This document shows positions 1 to 10,557 of a stretch of DNA of 64,000 bases, one piece after another. The stretch comes from Lentinus brumalis (lineage: Eukaryota > Basidiomycota > Agaricomycetes > Polyporales > Polyporaceae): contig MARA01000002.1 of NCBI GenBank assembly GCA_001792895.1, positions 2,852,001 to 2,916,000 of the forward strand. The letters are read 5' to 3'. The number at the start of each line of letters is the position of its first letter. The first letter of the stretch is position 1. The translations under genes were made by a program, and so were the position numbers. The notes under the pieces were generated by a model. It had not been told where the DNA came from. It did no database searches and saw only the letters and a list, made by a program, of their open reading frames with translations.

Positions 1-1074
1 GCGCGACGATATGCCAAGGAGATTCCTTCCGAGAGCCGTAGCGTCTCTTTCTCTTCATTTGGTCTCTCTTCTGCCATCGGACGTAGATGGGCGCGTGACC
101 GCAGAAGCTTCAGGCGGTTGTCCGCGGTTTGGGCGGAATTGCCTCTCCACGCGTGGAGGGGCGCGAGCCACCTTCATTAGACAAGGTTCATGATGCCAGC
201 GGAGAGTTCACGGAAGTAGGTTAAGCTCTGATATTATCGTATGTCGTCCAGAGATGAGCCTCACAAACAGCACACTCTTGCTATCTTGCGCGTTCGAGCA
301 CTCCGATTTCACGGCCAGACCTGCCGGTTTGGATGGGAGGTTGCGAGCATCCTTGGACGGTTTTGTCATGCTTGCACCCCAATCCTGCACCCGGTATGAA
401 CTTTGACTGGGAACGGGTATGCCCTTTGTCCCTCGTATGGCATGTCTGGTTACACGCTGCAGCCACGCCTTGGCCCGCCAACCTGGGTGTGCATGTCCGA
501 CCCACCTCGTTGCAGCCCACATGCCTTATCGAGATCGACTTCTTGGTACCTCGTGTGCGAACGAGGAGGAGAGGCAAGTGCGGTTCGAAGTTGTTTTTAT
601 TGACGGATATATCCGCGTTTTTGACCGGTTTACACAATGGAGTGCATAGCAGACCGCCGACACGCCTCTGTTGTCCACCCTGGTTCGTGGCATCGAAGCG
701 CAGCCGACGTTCTCAGCTCGTTCTTTTGCCAGTCTCGAGGACAAGAGATGGCGTCTACAGGACTCCCTCGTGTCCCTCGATCAACGTCCAGAGGGAACAT
801 CGGCCCTCACTCCACATACGACGCTCCGGAGGACATCATGCAGCATCCTTCTTCCAGAGGCACGTTGGAAATCGCGGTACTCAGCTTTATCTGCCGCCAC
901 GACACGTTCCCGATCGAAATCCCCACATCATGCAGAAACCGAAATTTTCGCATTGCGGGTGAGCATATAAAGCTCTCGAGCAATTACGGTAGCTCCTCAC
1001 TCAGCTTCGCCAGGCCTTCCGGTCCTACACTTCTATCTGCGCAACTTCCCCACTGACGACATTCCACGACGATC
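1..1074. other. Upstream region without a recognisable gene
   Basis: Several overlapping open frames exist on both strands here, the longest about 209 codons. None gives a protein I recognise, and none has a convincing exon-intron pattern. The right end is the promoter of the DUF6593 gene. The left part could hold the end of a neighbouring transcript, but nothing supports that directly. Confidence 0.4.
966..971 (+). promoter_or_regulatory. TATA box of the DUF6593 gene
   Basis: A TATAAA sits 109 bp upstream of the start codon at 1075, in a stretch with no better initiator. Spacing of this order fits a fungal TATA promoter with a short leader. This is inferred from sequence and position only. 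Confidence 0.5.
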
Positions 1075-1990
1075 ATGGCGAGCTCCGGTAACGAAGTGCT
1101 ATCCTGGACGTCCCAGGACCCCCGCCAGAGCCAGCTGTTTGGCAGCTATGGCATCCTCTACCGGTTCCAGGTGCGCCTCCCGCCGCTCCCGAGCGTATGT
1201 CTCCATGCTGTCGGAGCTGACCTGCCCGCACACAGACCGACACGAACAGCCAGGGCGTGAGCGTAACGACCCTGTGGCGAGCGATCCGCGCGAACAAGGA
1301 GGACCGCGTCGCGAAACTCGAGTGGGCGCCAAACGGAGGGCTCGGACGCGCAATAATCGGGAAGGTAAGCAGTGGCCTGGAGATCAGATTGTGCACCGAT
1401 CTGGGCTGATACACGCCTCCGAGCAGAGCACGCTGCCCATGGCAGACCTCGTCCGCCCGGATCCCCGCGTTTACGTGAGTGTGTGAACGGTCTGTGTTTG
1501 CGTGGACGCCTCCGGTCTGAACGCACGCCGCGACGTCGGTTTCCTCGGACAGAACGGCAGGATATTCAACGGCCCAGACGGCTACCAGTATCGATGGCGC
1601 CCAGCAAACAACTCTACGAATGACGTCGTGGTGAGTGCCTGTCGCCGCGTGCCCAGTGCCGCGGTTTTCAGCTCCGGGACGCGGGAGGCTGAACTGGCTC
1701 CTGGCCACCATCGATTATCCAACAGCTGCAGGACCAGAACGACAACGTGATTGCGTTTTTCCGCCCGACACGACCCCAGCGGTACAACATTGGCGAAGTC
1801 CACGGCGAGCTACATTTCGTCCGCAATGCCGGCGCAGGAGTCGTCGTACGTCGCTCTCTTTCACCTCCCGGCCACGGCGGGCGCAATCGATGGATGGCTG
1901 ATCACACTCGGACAGATGCACCCCCCGCTCATGGACACTGTAACGGTTACAGCGATGTTATACCGGTTCGTGATGGCTTTCGGACTGTGA
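1075..1990 (+). CDS. DUF6593 domain protein
   Basis: A protein of about 179 residues assembled from six exons: 1075-1170, 1236-1364, 1427-1474, 1553-1630, 1732-1845 and 1916-1990. All boundaries are GT-AG and the frame is preserved throughout. It shows the pattern of the basidiomycete DUF6593 family: an N-terminal strand region (SYGILYRFQ), a central motif FNGPDGYQYRWRP, the segment VIAFFRPTRPQRYNIGEVHG, and a short hydrophobic C-terminal stretch ending LYRFVMAFGL. The last intron (70 nt, with a CTGAT branch-like site) is needed to reach that tail; reading through gives an unrelated end. The function of DUF6593 is not known. The gene stands alone, with a TATA box 109 bp upstream. The family call is fairly sure; the short third exon is the least certain part. 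Confidence 0.8.
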
Positions 1991-2542
1991 ACTTCAGCCT
2001 CGAGGCCGAGCCGTTGTCTCGTTGTGGTCGTCTTCGTCAGAAGCCCCTTCTCCTCTCTCTGCGCTCCATCACTCTCATCAGCACGCTACCGTCCTACGCA
2101 TACTTCTAAAATGTACCATCTCCGCCGCGGCACGCTTCATCTTTATATCTATAAGTCAATGTACAACCTTGTATACTACTCTAGTCACGAATCGAAGTGG
2201 ACTTGCATTCCGGTACCAGACCGGTGGGCTCCTCAGGGTCCTTCTGCGCATCTCCATCCCCCTTTAGCTTCCCGATACACGCCAACTTACAGTTGGCTGG
2301 CTCCAACGATCCAACGATCGACCCCGATGTGCCGTAACCGCGTCGATAGCCAACCAGACCGTGGATGTCAGATCCTGACTCCCAGATTTGTCCAGACGAC
2401 ATCCTTTTCGGGCATTGCACTGCAGGGGCGCCCTTGGCGAGCACGCACGGGGAGAACAACACATTTCATCTCATCGCGATCTACCACGCGCCATACACGA
2501 GCACACCCATTAACGTACAGTACAACGGCCTAAACCCCAGCA
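1991..2542. other. Convergent intergenic region
   Basis: This is the 3' space between the DUF6593 gene and the AhpD-like gene, which run toward each other. No open frame here looks coding. Both 3' untranslated regions should lie in it. Confidence 0.5.
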
Positions 2543-4172
2543 CTACAGCTTCGCCTGAGCGGCGGACCCGTCGCCCAGCTCCGGCTTCACGACGTCCAGG
2601 ATTGTGTCGACCGTGCGGATGACCCACTCCGTGCCCTCGTCGGTTGCTAGCCAGTAGTCTTCTTCGCTCATGCCTTCCGTGTAGCGGGCCTTCAGAAGGC
2701 CAAACACGTGGCTAGTGAGCTGCGGCCCAACCCCACCTTCTGCACGCAAGCATGCGGTACCGACGACCGAGCCGAGGGCACGCGAAAGGTTCCCCTGCTC
2801 GGCATCTCCGCCGGGCATTGGCGCAAGAACCGTGCCGTAGGCCTGTATGATGAACGCTGCGACAGAGTGATAAGGGCATCAGCATGTGTAAGACTTGGAG
2901 AGACGAGCCAGTCGGCGGAAGTAGCAACTCGCTAATTGACGGATGCGATGTGTGCGAGTGCGGGAGTACCCGCGCGCAAGCCGGACGTCTCTGCCAAGCG
3001 TTTGGTATACAACATCGTCCATAACAGTAAAGGACGTAAGAGGTATCCGAGCCCAAGGCGGCGGAGCACCTGTGTATCCCGAGACCCCCCATTCTCGGAG
3101 GACAAAAGGGTGATAGGCACAATGTCGGGTTCCTGCGTCATCTCTAGCACACTCTCGCGGGACCAAATGTTGCAGTACAAGCACATATTGGGAAGGCAGG
3201 GTTTGCACCGGCGGGCGAGCGACTCGAGCCTCATGCACGAGATGCGCCGGCCAGGAACGTGCTCGAGAAGCTTCATAGCACGGCAACATACTGGCCAGGC
3301 AGAGAGCATACGGTCGAAAGACATGCGCGAACATCATCACCGTGCACGAAAGACACTCACTTATGAAGTCCGGGTGGTAGGAGCCCAGTTTATTGTACAG
3401 CTTCTCCGCGTGTGGTTCATAGATGGAGGCCCACAGCGCCTGTCCGCGCGCCACGATCTCCTCGACGTTCTCCGTCGTGACCGTCCTGGAATAAGCATCC
3501 CAACGCGGCGGGTAGGGTTCATTTTGCAGTTCATTTTGCAGTTCATTTCAAGTGTTGTGTGCGTGCCAATCCATCAGCCCGGTGTGGGACATCGCTATAT
3601 GCGGCGCGCTCGGGCGTAAGTAGGGCGTACCTCTTCGACGTCTTCCGAAGCCCCTGCCTGACATCGTCTTCGATGGCTTCGTGCAAACTCGCGAGCGACA
3701 GAATCGTCTGTGTGGTTGCAGTTCGGAAGCTCGTCAGCTTGAGAGAGAAGGTGGAACTTGTTTGGTACCCACCCGGGGAACGCCAACGAAGATACAGCTC
3801 TTCAACGCAGACTCGCGCATGACTGCGGCCTTGTCCAGTGCTTCAGCCAATCCCCGACGCGTCTCCGCGTGGTCTGGGTCACTCCGAGTAGTAAACCGGT
3901 ACAGGTGGCCGATGGTTGGCGGCGCGTTGGCGGTGAGGAGCGTGCATGTCTGTGCAACGAACACATCGTAAGTACATACGCGAGCAGCGCGATAAAGACG
4001 CATCGTTACGCACAGCGAGAGTCAGCCATCCTCGTTCAGCCTTCTTCGCCTTTGCGTCCTGAAACGTGCTCGCGAGCACCGCGTTCAGTCTAGACAGTGG
4101 CGGCGCCGGGCGAGGTTGCGGGTTGCGTAGAGTGAGCAGCTGCTTGACCGCTGGCGGCAGATGTTTGACCAT
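2543..4172 (-). CDS. AhpD-like (carboxymuconolactone decarboxylase-fold) protein
   Basis: Exons read on the minus strand give a protein like the fungal AhpD-like family. The start is at 4172 (MVKHLPPAVKQLL). A segment around 3970-3780 carries TRRGLAEALDKAAVMRESAL and KSCIFVGVPR. A short exon near 3700-3620 carries TILSLASLHEAIEDDVRQGL. An exon ending near 3360 carries KLYNKLGSYHPDFIS, and the final exon (2865-2543) starts FIIQAYGTVLAPMPGGDAEQ and ends DGSAAQAKL. The all-helical fold is shared with peroxidase-partner AhpD, but I see only one Cys in the core segment and no CxxC, so peroxidase activity is doubtful. The family's exact role in fungi is unclear. The last intron is about 495 bp, far longer than its neighbours. 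Exon limits are approximate. Confidence 0.72.
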
Positions 4173-4728
4173 CACAGGCGCGACAAGCTGAGACACGGGG
4201 ATCGTGGATGTATGTGAACAAGACGGAGCTGTCGCTACAGAGGGCGTAATTTTGGGCACTGTGACTATGGCCGCGCCGGCGGAACGAGGTCGACCATGGG
4301 ATTGGGTGCATGCACGTCGTTCGGCCGACCGTCCATTCCGGTGCACGGCAGCGTTCTCACGACCGCACCCAGCTCATCGTTCGCAGCTCGTCAATACAAA
4401 ACCGTGCATGCATTGCTGATATATGCTGGATTGGGGGCACAGACATCACAACATCGAGATAACGTGTCAGGTTAAAGATATACGGGAGATACGGGACAAA
4501 ATCTGCACAGCAACCGCAACCACACAGTGAGCAGCGTGAAGGACAAGCCAGCTTCGACTGTCAGATAAGGGTAGCCACCATCAACACCTATCCAGAGGCA
4601 CAGCGGCCCGAAAAGAAGGGAAGGGGTATAGGTACTAGGGTGATCACGAAGTTCTATCGTAGTCATGCTCGGAAACGAGACTGCGTGAGCAACGACCCGC
4701 GTCTGTCGGTCATCAGACATGCAACAAC
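4173..4728. other. Intergenic region between two minus-strand genes
   Basis: The promoter of the AhpD-like gene and the 3' end of the GH128 gene should lie here. No frame has a recognisable product. Confidence 0.45.
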
Positions 4729-6060
4729 TTAGTAGGAGTTGTTGATGACCATAAAACCGAGGTCAGTCGGGCCGCCGCTGGACGACTGGAGGAGGTTGAG
4801 CGTGTTGACGCCCTGGAGATCGTGCATGACACCTAACAGTCGCGAGATAAACAAGAGCACGATGAACCCAGAGAATGAATACGCACCGAAGGGGCAAGCA
4901 GCGAGGATCCAGTCGGTCTCGTCGAAGAACTTGAGCGCCTGACCCATGAACTCGAAGATCTCGCTCTGGGTAGCCTGAGCACCGTTGTTGAAGTTCTGGT
5001 CGGCGAACTCAGTGAGGAGGATGGGGAGGCCAACTTGGTTGTGGTAATCCTCGAGGTAGGTCTTGAGGGTCTCGAACCCGATGTCGTACCAGTGGACACA
5101 CTGGTAGTCGATCTGGGCACAGGCGAAAAGTCAGTTGTCACACCCTATACTAAACGTGCAAAAGCGCGCACCGTGCATCCGTCGCAAGCTTTCATGAAGT
5201 CTTTCATCCACTGCTTGCCGTTGGGGCGAGACGACATAGCCGGAGAGCAAGTCTTGTAGCCCTTGGCGACCTGGGGCTCAATGTGCTGCTTCCAGAGAGA
5301 CGCAGCGGTCTCCGGGTCCATGTTTGACTGACCCTGCTCGTTGGGCCTGCAGACAGAACAATCAGCAAGGCAAGACATATCACAAACACATATCGCTCAC
5401 TCGTTGAAGCCGAGGACGATCGTGCCGAACTTGTCCTTCGCCATAGCCTTCTCGAAGGCGTCAATCTTGTCTTGAGAGCCGCCCCAGAGCATGGGCCAGA
5501 AGTCGTAACCAAGGGCGTCAGCGCCGTCCGGCTTGTCAACACCCCAATCGTAGAGACTATAGGGTCCGCGTCAGCAAAACCGGACCGTTGAGACGGGAAG
5601 TGAACACGCACCCAACAACGTGCTCGGTCTTGAACGCCTTCAAGGCAGCAAGGTCGTTGCCATCGCCCCAGGCGTTGCAGATCTTGGAGCCCTTCTGGCC
5701 GAACTTGCCGCTGCCAGCAGCGCCCGAGCCTTGGGTGCTCGCGGGCGCGGAGGGAGTAGACGTCTTCGTGGGAGCCTTGGTCGTGACGGGGGCGGCCTTG
5801 GTGGAAGAGGACTCAACGAGGGCCTTGGCGGTGGTCTGCGGCTGCGCCGTGGAGGAGTGGGCCTCGCTGCTGAGGGTGCTGGAGCGGACCTTGCAACGCT
5901 TGCTGGTGTCGCGCCTCCTCTTCGCGATGGGTGCGTGGTCGATGTGACGGGCCATGTGGGAATGGCCGGTGGAAAGTGCGTTGGTGGACGCGGGCCCGAA
6001 GGTGACGGCCAGAACGGCCAGAGAGGAGAGGGCAACCATGTTGAGAAGCTTGGAGGCCAT
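4729..6060 (-). CDS. Secreted GH128 (Asl1-like) beta-1,3-glucanase
   Basis: The start at 6060 gives MASKLLNMVALSSLAVLAV, a typical signal peptide. A Ser/Thr/Ala-rich linker follows (roughly residues 60-115), then a catalytic domain beginning KICNAWGDGNDLAAL. Later exons carry YDWGVDKPDGADALGYDFWP, TIVLGFNE joined to PNEQGQSNMDPETAA, CVHWYDIGFETLKTYLEDY, LTEFADQNFNN and a tail ending GFMVINNSY. The FNEPN and TEFA segments hold the two glutamates expected as acid/base and nucleophile in GH128 (glyco_hydro_cc). Family members cut beta-1,3-glucan and act at the cell wall. At least five introns are clear, all short; one falls between AACPF and GVMHDL. The 5' side faces the RRM gene, with a transposon-like element between them. 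The family call is strong. Confidence 0.9.
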
Positions 6061-6327
6061 TGTGTGCGATGTAACGAACGGCGGGCGTGAAAAGAGTGTG
6101 TGGGCCCGGAGGGAGGAGGGAGGAGGAGACCGACGTGGATGAGAGGAAAGAGCTGTGGGTTGCAACGACGGCCGCAGCGAAGAAAACGGTAGTCACCAAC
6201 AGCCGCTTATGTAAGCTGCCAAGCGACGCACGGACCCCAAACAGGCCCCAGTGTCCACCAGCGACAGCGACCTGCTCGCCAAGGCGGCGGGCGGCGCATA
6301 CAGTCCGTCTCTAGACTGGGAGCGTGC
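6061..6327. other. Upstream region of the GH128 gene
   Basis: This is the space between the GH128 start codon and the left target duplication of the element at 6336. It is rich in purine runs near 6100-6130. It probably holds the core promoter of the GH128 gene, but no clear TATA box was picked out. Confidence 0.4.
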
Positions 6328-6335
6328 AGATCCTC
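6328..6335 (+). repeat. Left target site duplication of the 824-bp element
   Basis: AGATCCTC directly abuts the left inverted end and is repeated exactly at 7160-7167 beyond the right end. Confidence 0.88.
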
Positions 6336-6470
6336 TGGTCTCGTACCCAGACTATGTACGGGATGAGGTCGCACCCCACCACCGCACCACACCCGAACGT
6401 CTGGGGCAGTTTGATAGAGACCTCCTACCTCCCCCTATTTGAAATTCAGTCACGGTCACGAATCTCGCGT
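6336..6470 (+). repeat. Left 135-bp terminal inverted repeat
   Basis: The reverse complement of this stretch equals 7025-7159 over all 135 bases. Similarity stops sharply at 6471, which defines the arm length. Confidence 0.92.
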
Positions 6471-6547
6471 GTCGCGCTCATACGGGCGTTTAGGCACCCG
6501 TATATGGTACCAAGCGCCCGCACACGCGTCACGGTTGCGCGACTTAC

Positions 6548-6790
6548 TTCCTTTCCTCCACCTCAATGCATCAACCAGCGTCGGAAAATCAGGTAGACAT
6601 GCGCGTAATAGCATAGCACATACTGGAAGAATTTTGTATCAAATGCTACAATCGTGTGATGTACCGAGGCTTGAGGCCGCTGACAACAGTGCAAGTCCGC
6701 AGAAGATGGACTTGTAACCCTCGTTCGTCTCAAGAGCAGAATTGAGCATGTTCAGAAGCTCCGGAGGGATTTGTGCCAACCATTGTAACT
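6548..6790 (-). pseudogene. Captured host gene fragment inside the element
   Basis: On the minus strand an open segment carries LQWLAQIPPELLNMLNSALE, then TNEGYKSIFCGLALLSAASSL. It is followed by an intron-like 42-nt stretch (6664-6623, GTAC...TTCCAG). A second open segment (6622-6548) carries VCAMLLRACLPDFPTLVDAL and ends at a consensus GTAAGT donor (6547-6542). Two coding-like exons with a complete intron and a following donor, but no start or stop, look like a piece of a host gene picked up by the transposon. I do not recognise the parent gene. The left limit is approximate. Confidence 0.55.
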
Positions 6791-7024
6791 CACAGATGAG
6801 TGACAGTAATATTGGGCAAGACCCCAAAGTGCATTACTATTGCGGTTTTTGGCGCTTCTTGATCAGATACTGGTAATGTCAGTATAGGCACAGTGAGAAC
6901 ACACGCAATGCTCAATCATAAAATACACCTGGATTCCGAGCAACGCGTCGACGTTCAAGAACCCCGGGCTGCCCTGCGACGACGCGGGACGGTGGCTGGC
7001 ACGCAAGTGACCGAGATCACGGCT

Positions 7025-7159
7025 ACGCGAGATTCGTGACCGTGACTGAATTTCAAATAGGGGGAGGTAGGAGGTCTCTATCAAACTGCCCCAGACGTTC
7101 GGGTGTGGTGCGGTGGTGGGGTGCGACCTCATCCCGTACATAGTCTGGGTACGAGACCA
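7025..7159 (-). repeat. Right 135-bp terminal inverted repeat
   Basis: Inverted copy of 6336-6470. Because of the repeat, the same short peptide (starting MYGMRSHPTTAPHP) can be translated from both arms; it is not a gene. Confidence 0.92.
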
Positions 7160-7167
7160 AGATCCTC
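7160..7167 (+). repeat. Right target site duplication of the 824-bp element
   Basis: AGATCCTC directly abuts the right inverted end and matches 6328-6335. Confidence 0.88.
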
Positions 7168-7620
7168 GTGCGCGTACATTGTTTCCCCACCCGGCCAGGG
7201 ATCTCCATCCTAAACCATGATACGGTTACCGTGGACGTCTGATCAACGCCCGCAGCCCAGAATTGCTGCGCCCGACGGTTGCTCAGCGCGGGCGCCCCCC
7301 GCGCGCTCGTCCTCGCCGCCTGCTGCCCTCGCCGGACAGCGTGTTGTGCGCGTTGCACAGGCCTGTCCGCGTTGCCTGCCAGTGCCTGCCCCAAATGACA
7401 ATTTTCTGATAATCTGTAGCGTGGCCAGCGCAGGCTGGACGCTGATGAGCAGCCATGGCGACGTAATAGGCTATGAGCGGAGTTTGCCAGGTATCAAAAC
7501 AAGGCATCTGCCCGCGCTCACACCTTTCTTCTCAACCCCCAAGTTTGACACGAAGAAACCGGTTCAACAAGTTCATCCTCACGAAAAACCCACCAGTCCA
7601 TCCCCGTCCAGCACCTCAAA
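7168..7620. promoter_or_regulatory. Upstream region of the RRM gene
   Basis: This 450-bp space lies between the right target duplication and the RRM start codon. Open frames here are short and unconvincing. The part just before 7621 is rich in C and A (ccccgtccagcacctcaaa), as in highly expressed basidiomycete leaders. Confidence 0.4.
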
Positions 7621-9316
7621 ATGTCTGACGCCCCCGCCGCCCCCGTCACTGAGAATGGCGTGCCTCCGGCTGCGCAAGAGGCTGTCGTCGAAGAGACTCC
7701 TGGCTTCAAGGTCTGTCCTTTTCCATCTCTGACGTGGCACGCGCCCCTCATCCCCACCGTCCGCCACAGGTCTTTGCCGGCAACCTTGCGTACACTACCA
7801 CGGATGAAGGGCTGAAGACGTTCTTTGAGCCTGTCCAGAGCGAAGTGTACGTACTCAGCGGTTTCTTCACCCTCTCAGGAACGCCCCTCTGGTAGCCGAG
7901 TGGCTCTCTGGCACCTTCAGTTCTGTGTTGAGTAGTGCTGCTTCCAATCACCGATGAGAAGCTCGCGTCGGCATGCCTCCTTGTCATGCTAGGGCCGCCG
8001 ACACGCGGGCTCGAGTGTCGGACCCAGGCTCAGACTCGGCACACGTTCTCGGGCCTCGAAGGACAGTCGCCCCTCCAGACATAGTCCTCTCCTGCACTGA
8101 GCAGTGGTCTCGCATTGGCCACGTTCTCTTTTAACGTTTCTTTGCAAAATCGCCCGGTGCGGAGTGCGACTTTATCTGTAGCGGTGCGCGCCACTACCGA
8201 CCTTCGATGCACTGGCGGTGTCCCAGTTATCCAGAGTTGCTCACCGTCGAGATGGGAGAACTTCATATATCTGTCGAACTGCAGGTCTCATGGGGCGAGA
8301 GACTCTGATGGCCGACTGCCCAGAAGGCTCCTACTTCCACGCATTTAGTCGGTTCCGAGTCTATATGCTCATTCATCTTTGCAGTCTTTCTGCTCAGGTC
8401 ATCATGCGCGGCGGCAACCGCTCTGCCGGTTACGGATTCGTCTCCTTCACTACCGCAGAGGCCGCACAGAAGGCTGTTGAGCTCCTCGACAAGAAGGAGC
8501 TCGATGGCCGCACCGTGATCGTCGAGGTGGCCAAGCCCGCCGATCAGAAGGACAACGAGAAGAAGCAGAGGCGTGTCAAGAAGAGGACTGGTCGCCGTGG
8601 TAGCAAGTCCGTCCCTGGCGAGGTCAGCGAGGCTGAAGCGAACGGCGACGCCTCCACTGACGCGGCCAAGGCCGACGCTTCGGGCGACGCAGCCAAGCCC
8701 AAGAAGAAGAAGAAGGCTGTGAGTTGTCCGCTGTGGCATATACGAGCCAAAAACTGATCAGTGCCTTCAGCGCAAGCCCAAGCGCAAGTCCTCCGACGGT
8801 GAGGCGCCTGCTGAGGGTGCCCCCGCCGCTGAGGGTGATGCCGCCAAGAAGCCCAAGCCGCGCAAGGCTCGTACCCCTCGTCCCCCTCGTCCCGCTGGCG
8901 AGGATCCCCTGGGCGAGCCTTCCAAGACCGTGCTCTTCGTTGCGAACCTCGGTTTCAACATTGACGATGCTGGTTTAGCCGCACTCTTCACCGACGCTGG
9001 TATCAACGTCAAGAGCGCTCGGATTGTCCGCCGTCGTTGGGGAAAGCCCCGCAAGAGCAAGGGCTACGGCTTCGTCGACGTCGGTGATGAGGCCGAGCAG
9101 AAGAAGGCCCTCGAGGCGCTGCAGGGCAAGGAGGTTGGTGGCAGGGCTATCGCGGTCAAGATCGCGGTCAACCCACTCAACGACGGCGACGTGTCTGAGG
9201 GAAACGAGGGGAATGATGCCCAGGCAGAGGAGAAGAAGGAGGAGCAGGCAGAGGAGAAGAAGGAGCAGCAGCCTGAGGCGCAGGCTGAGGCAGCCCCCGT
9301 TGCTGCTGCCGCCTAA
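7621..9316 (+). CDS. RNA-binding protein with two RRM domains
   Basis: The start at 7621 reads MSDAPAAPVTENGVPPAAQE. Exon 1 ends near FK; exon 2 holds the RNP2 of the first RRM (VFAGNLAYTTTDEGLKTFFE). After a long intron (about 7849-8388) the next exon continues VLSAQVIMRGGNRSAGYGFV, including RNP1. A Lys-rich, low-complexity linker follows (PKKKKK, KPKRKSS, KARTPRPPRPAG). The second RRM has RNP2 VLFVANLGFN and RNP1 KSKGYGFVDV. The tail is acidic Glu/Lys/Gln repeats ending PVAAAA. The layout fits nuclear or nucleolar RNA-binding proteins with a basic linker, but no specific orthologue is assigned. It is divergent from GH128. The 540-bp intron inside the first RRM is unusual for the window. 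Confidence 0.87.
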
Positions 9317-9887
9317 GTGCCCAATCAACATTACACGAGGATCCGAGCTGGCGGCCTCTGCTGTTACCGCTACAGACCCGCATATTCCCACTTGGATCTG
9401 TTCAACAACCATGCAATCCCCCTTCCCCGCTCTGCACTCCCGATCGTCCATATCTATGTTGGGTTGCGTTTGTCACTTTACGCTATCCATGCAGTCCCCA
9501 GCGCGGTCTGGTGCCGTTTATTCGTTCGTCAACTTGTATCGTCGCTTCGTCAATCCAGCGACTTTGCACTACTTCTTAAGCAAAAAACCCACATCACTAA
9601 TGTACCGCACGAATGTAATGACTTGTGATGCTCTCTGGGTCTTCGTGACCGTGTGTATGCGTGAACTTCGACGATCGTCGCGCGTCCTCTCGACAAATCG
9701 ACGCAAGGCAGCGCAAGGCGGCAAGGTCCTTGGGCGTCTAGATGTAGCGGTGAGTCGATCATGCCAGTATCACTGAGGCAGCGGCGGGCACATGTACTTT
9801 CTCAAGTACGTCCTCGACCCGAACTGTTACTCCTACTATTCGAAATCATAGTGGTTGTCGGCTGCCATACATATCAATCTCGAAATC
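9317..9887. other. Intergenic region between RRM and PYM genes
   Basis: This contains the 3' end of the RRM transcript and the PYM promoter. A frame of about 250 codons crosses it, but its first half is an out-of-frame shadow of the RRM gene. Nothing else was found. Confidence 0.45.
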
Positions 9888-10557
9888 ATGTCGAAACCTC
9901 CCATCGTCCCTGAAACAACGGCCTCTGGCATTGCGCTTGACCCGCGCACCCTCGAACGCGTTATCCCAGAATCACGGAGATCGGATGGAACGTACGCTGC
10001 TTCCGATATTCTCTGCATGATATCGTGCTGACATACGACCCGTGCGAACGCGTTCACCGACATCCGACATGCCTTCACCCGTCCCCCGACCCCCGCGTAC
10101 CGTGAATCGTCGCGCACCCCCGTACCCCTGCCCGTGATTTGACCCTCGCTCTCGCTGCAGCGTCCGCAAGGAGAGAAAGATAAGACCGGGCTTCACCCCG
10201 CAGGAAGACGTCCGCCGCTTCCGGGGGACGCGGCAGGCACAGGCGGAGGCGAACGCTCTTCCGAAGGGGCACATCATCGGCTGGGCACCCCCACCGAAGG
10301 CCGCGACGCCTGCCGCGTCCAAGGCAGGCATGTCGAAGGCACAGAAGAAGAACGAGAAGCGGAAGGAGAAGAGGAAGGAGAAGAAGGATGAGGTGGAGGC
10401 GGTCAAGGACAACTGGGAGGACGAGGACGAGGAGGGCGAGGGCGAGGCAGGGAAGGATAAGGAGAAGGGGGAGACGGTGGCGAGCGGGACTGCGAGCCCG
10501 AAGGACGCGGGCGCAGACGCACTCGCAGACAAGCTAGACAAGCTGGAGGTACGATGA
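9888..10557 (+). CDS. PYM1: PYM (partner of Y14-Mago), exon junction complex regulator
   Basis: Two exons, 9888-9991 and 10161-10557, join within a Thr codon to give 166 residues. The N-terminus has the PYM/WIBG signature: SGIALDPRTLERVIPESRR, then DGTVRKERKIRPGFTPQEDV and RRFRGTRQAQAEA. In animals this segment binds the Mago-Y14 dimer and helps take exon junction complexes off mRNA at the ribosome. The middle is Lys/Glu-rich (EKRKEKRKEKK), the next part acidic, and the C-terminus a predicted helix (ALADKLDKLEVR). The length is similar to other fungal PYM proteins. The stop at 10557 follows a GTACGA that could be a donor, so an extra 3' exon is not fully excluded. It probably acts in the cytoplasm. 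Confidence 0.9.

Larger units (their letters stand above)
6336..7159. mobile_element. Non-autonomous DNA transposon (824 bp) with captured exons
   Basis: The element has inverted ends of 135 bp (6336-6470 and 7025-7159). I compared them base by base and found no difference. It is flanked by the direct repeat AGATCCTC at 6328-6335 and 7160-7167, an 8-bp target site duplication. The outer ends read TGGTCTCGTACCCAGAC. An 8-bp duplication is known for hAT, P and Merlin-like superfamilies; the terminus does not match the common hAT CAGGG/TAGGG form, so the superfamily is open. There is no transposase frame in the 554-bp interior, so it must be mobilised in trans. The identical arms suggest a recent insertion. 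It lies between the divergent GH128 and RRM genes and could affect either promoter. Confidence 0.9.

Noticed and set aside
3517..3552. Three tandem copies of a 12-bp unit (TTCATTTTGCAG)
   Set aside because: A short simple repeat within an intron of the AhpD-like gene; no sign of function.
2936..3619. Plus-strand open frame of 227 codons
   Set aside because: It runs antisense through exons and introns of the AhpD-like gene and resembles no known protein.
6863..7141. Open frame starting MYGMRSHPTTAPHP
   Set aside because: It is encoded by the transposon's inverted repeat and occurs in both arms; not a gene.
7885..7925. tRNA-like A-box sequence (GGTAGCCGAGTGG)
   Set aside because: No matching B box (GGTTCGAATCC-like) or cloverleaf downstream, and it lies inside an intron of the RRM gene.
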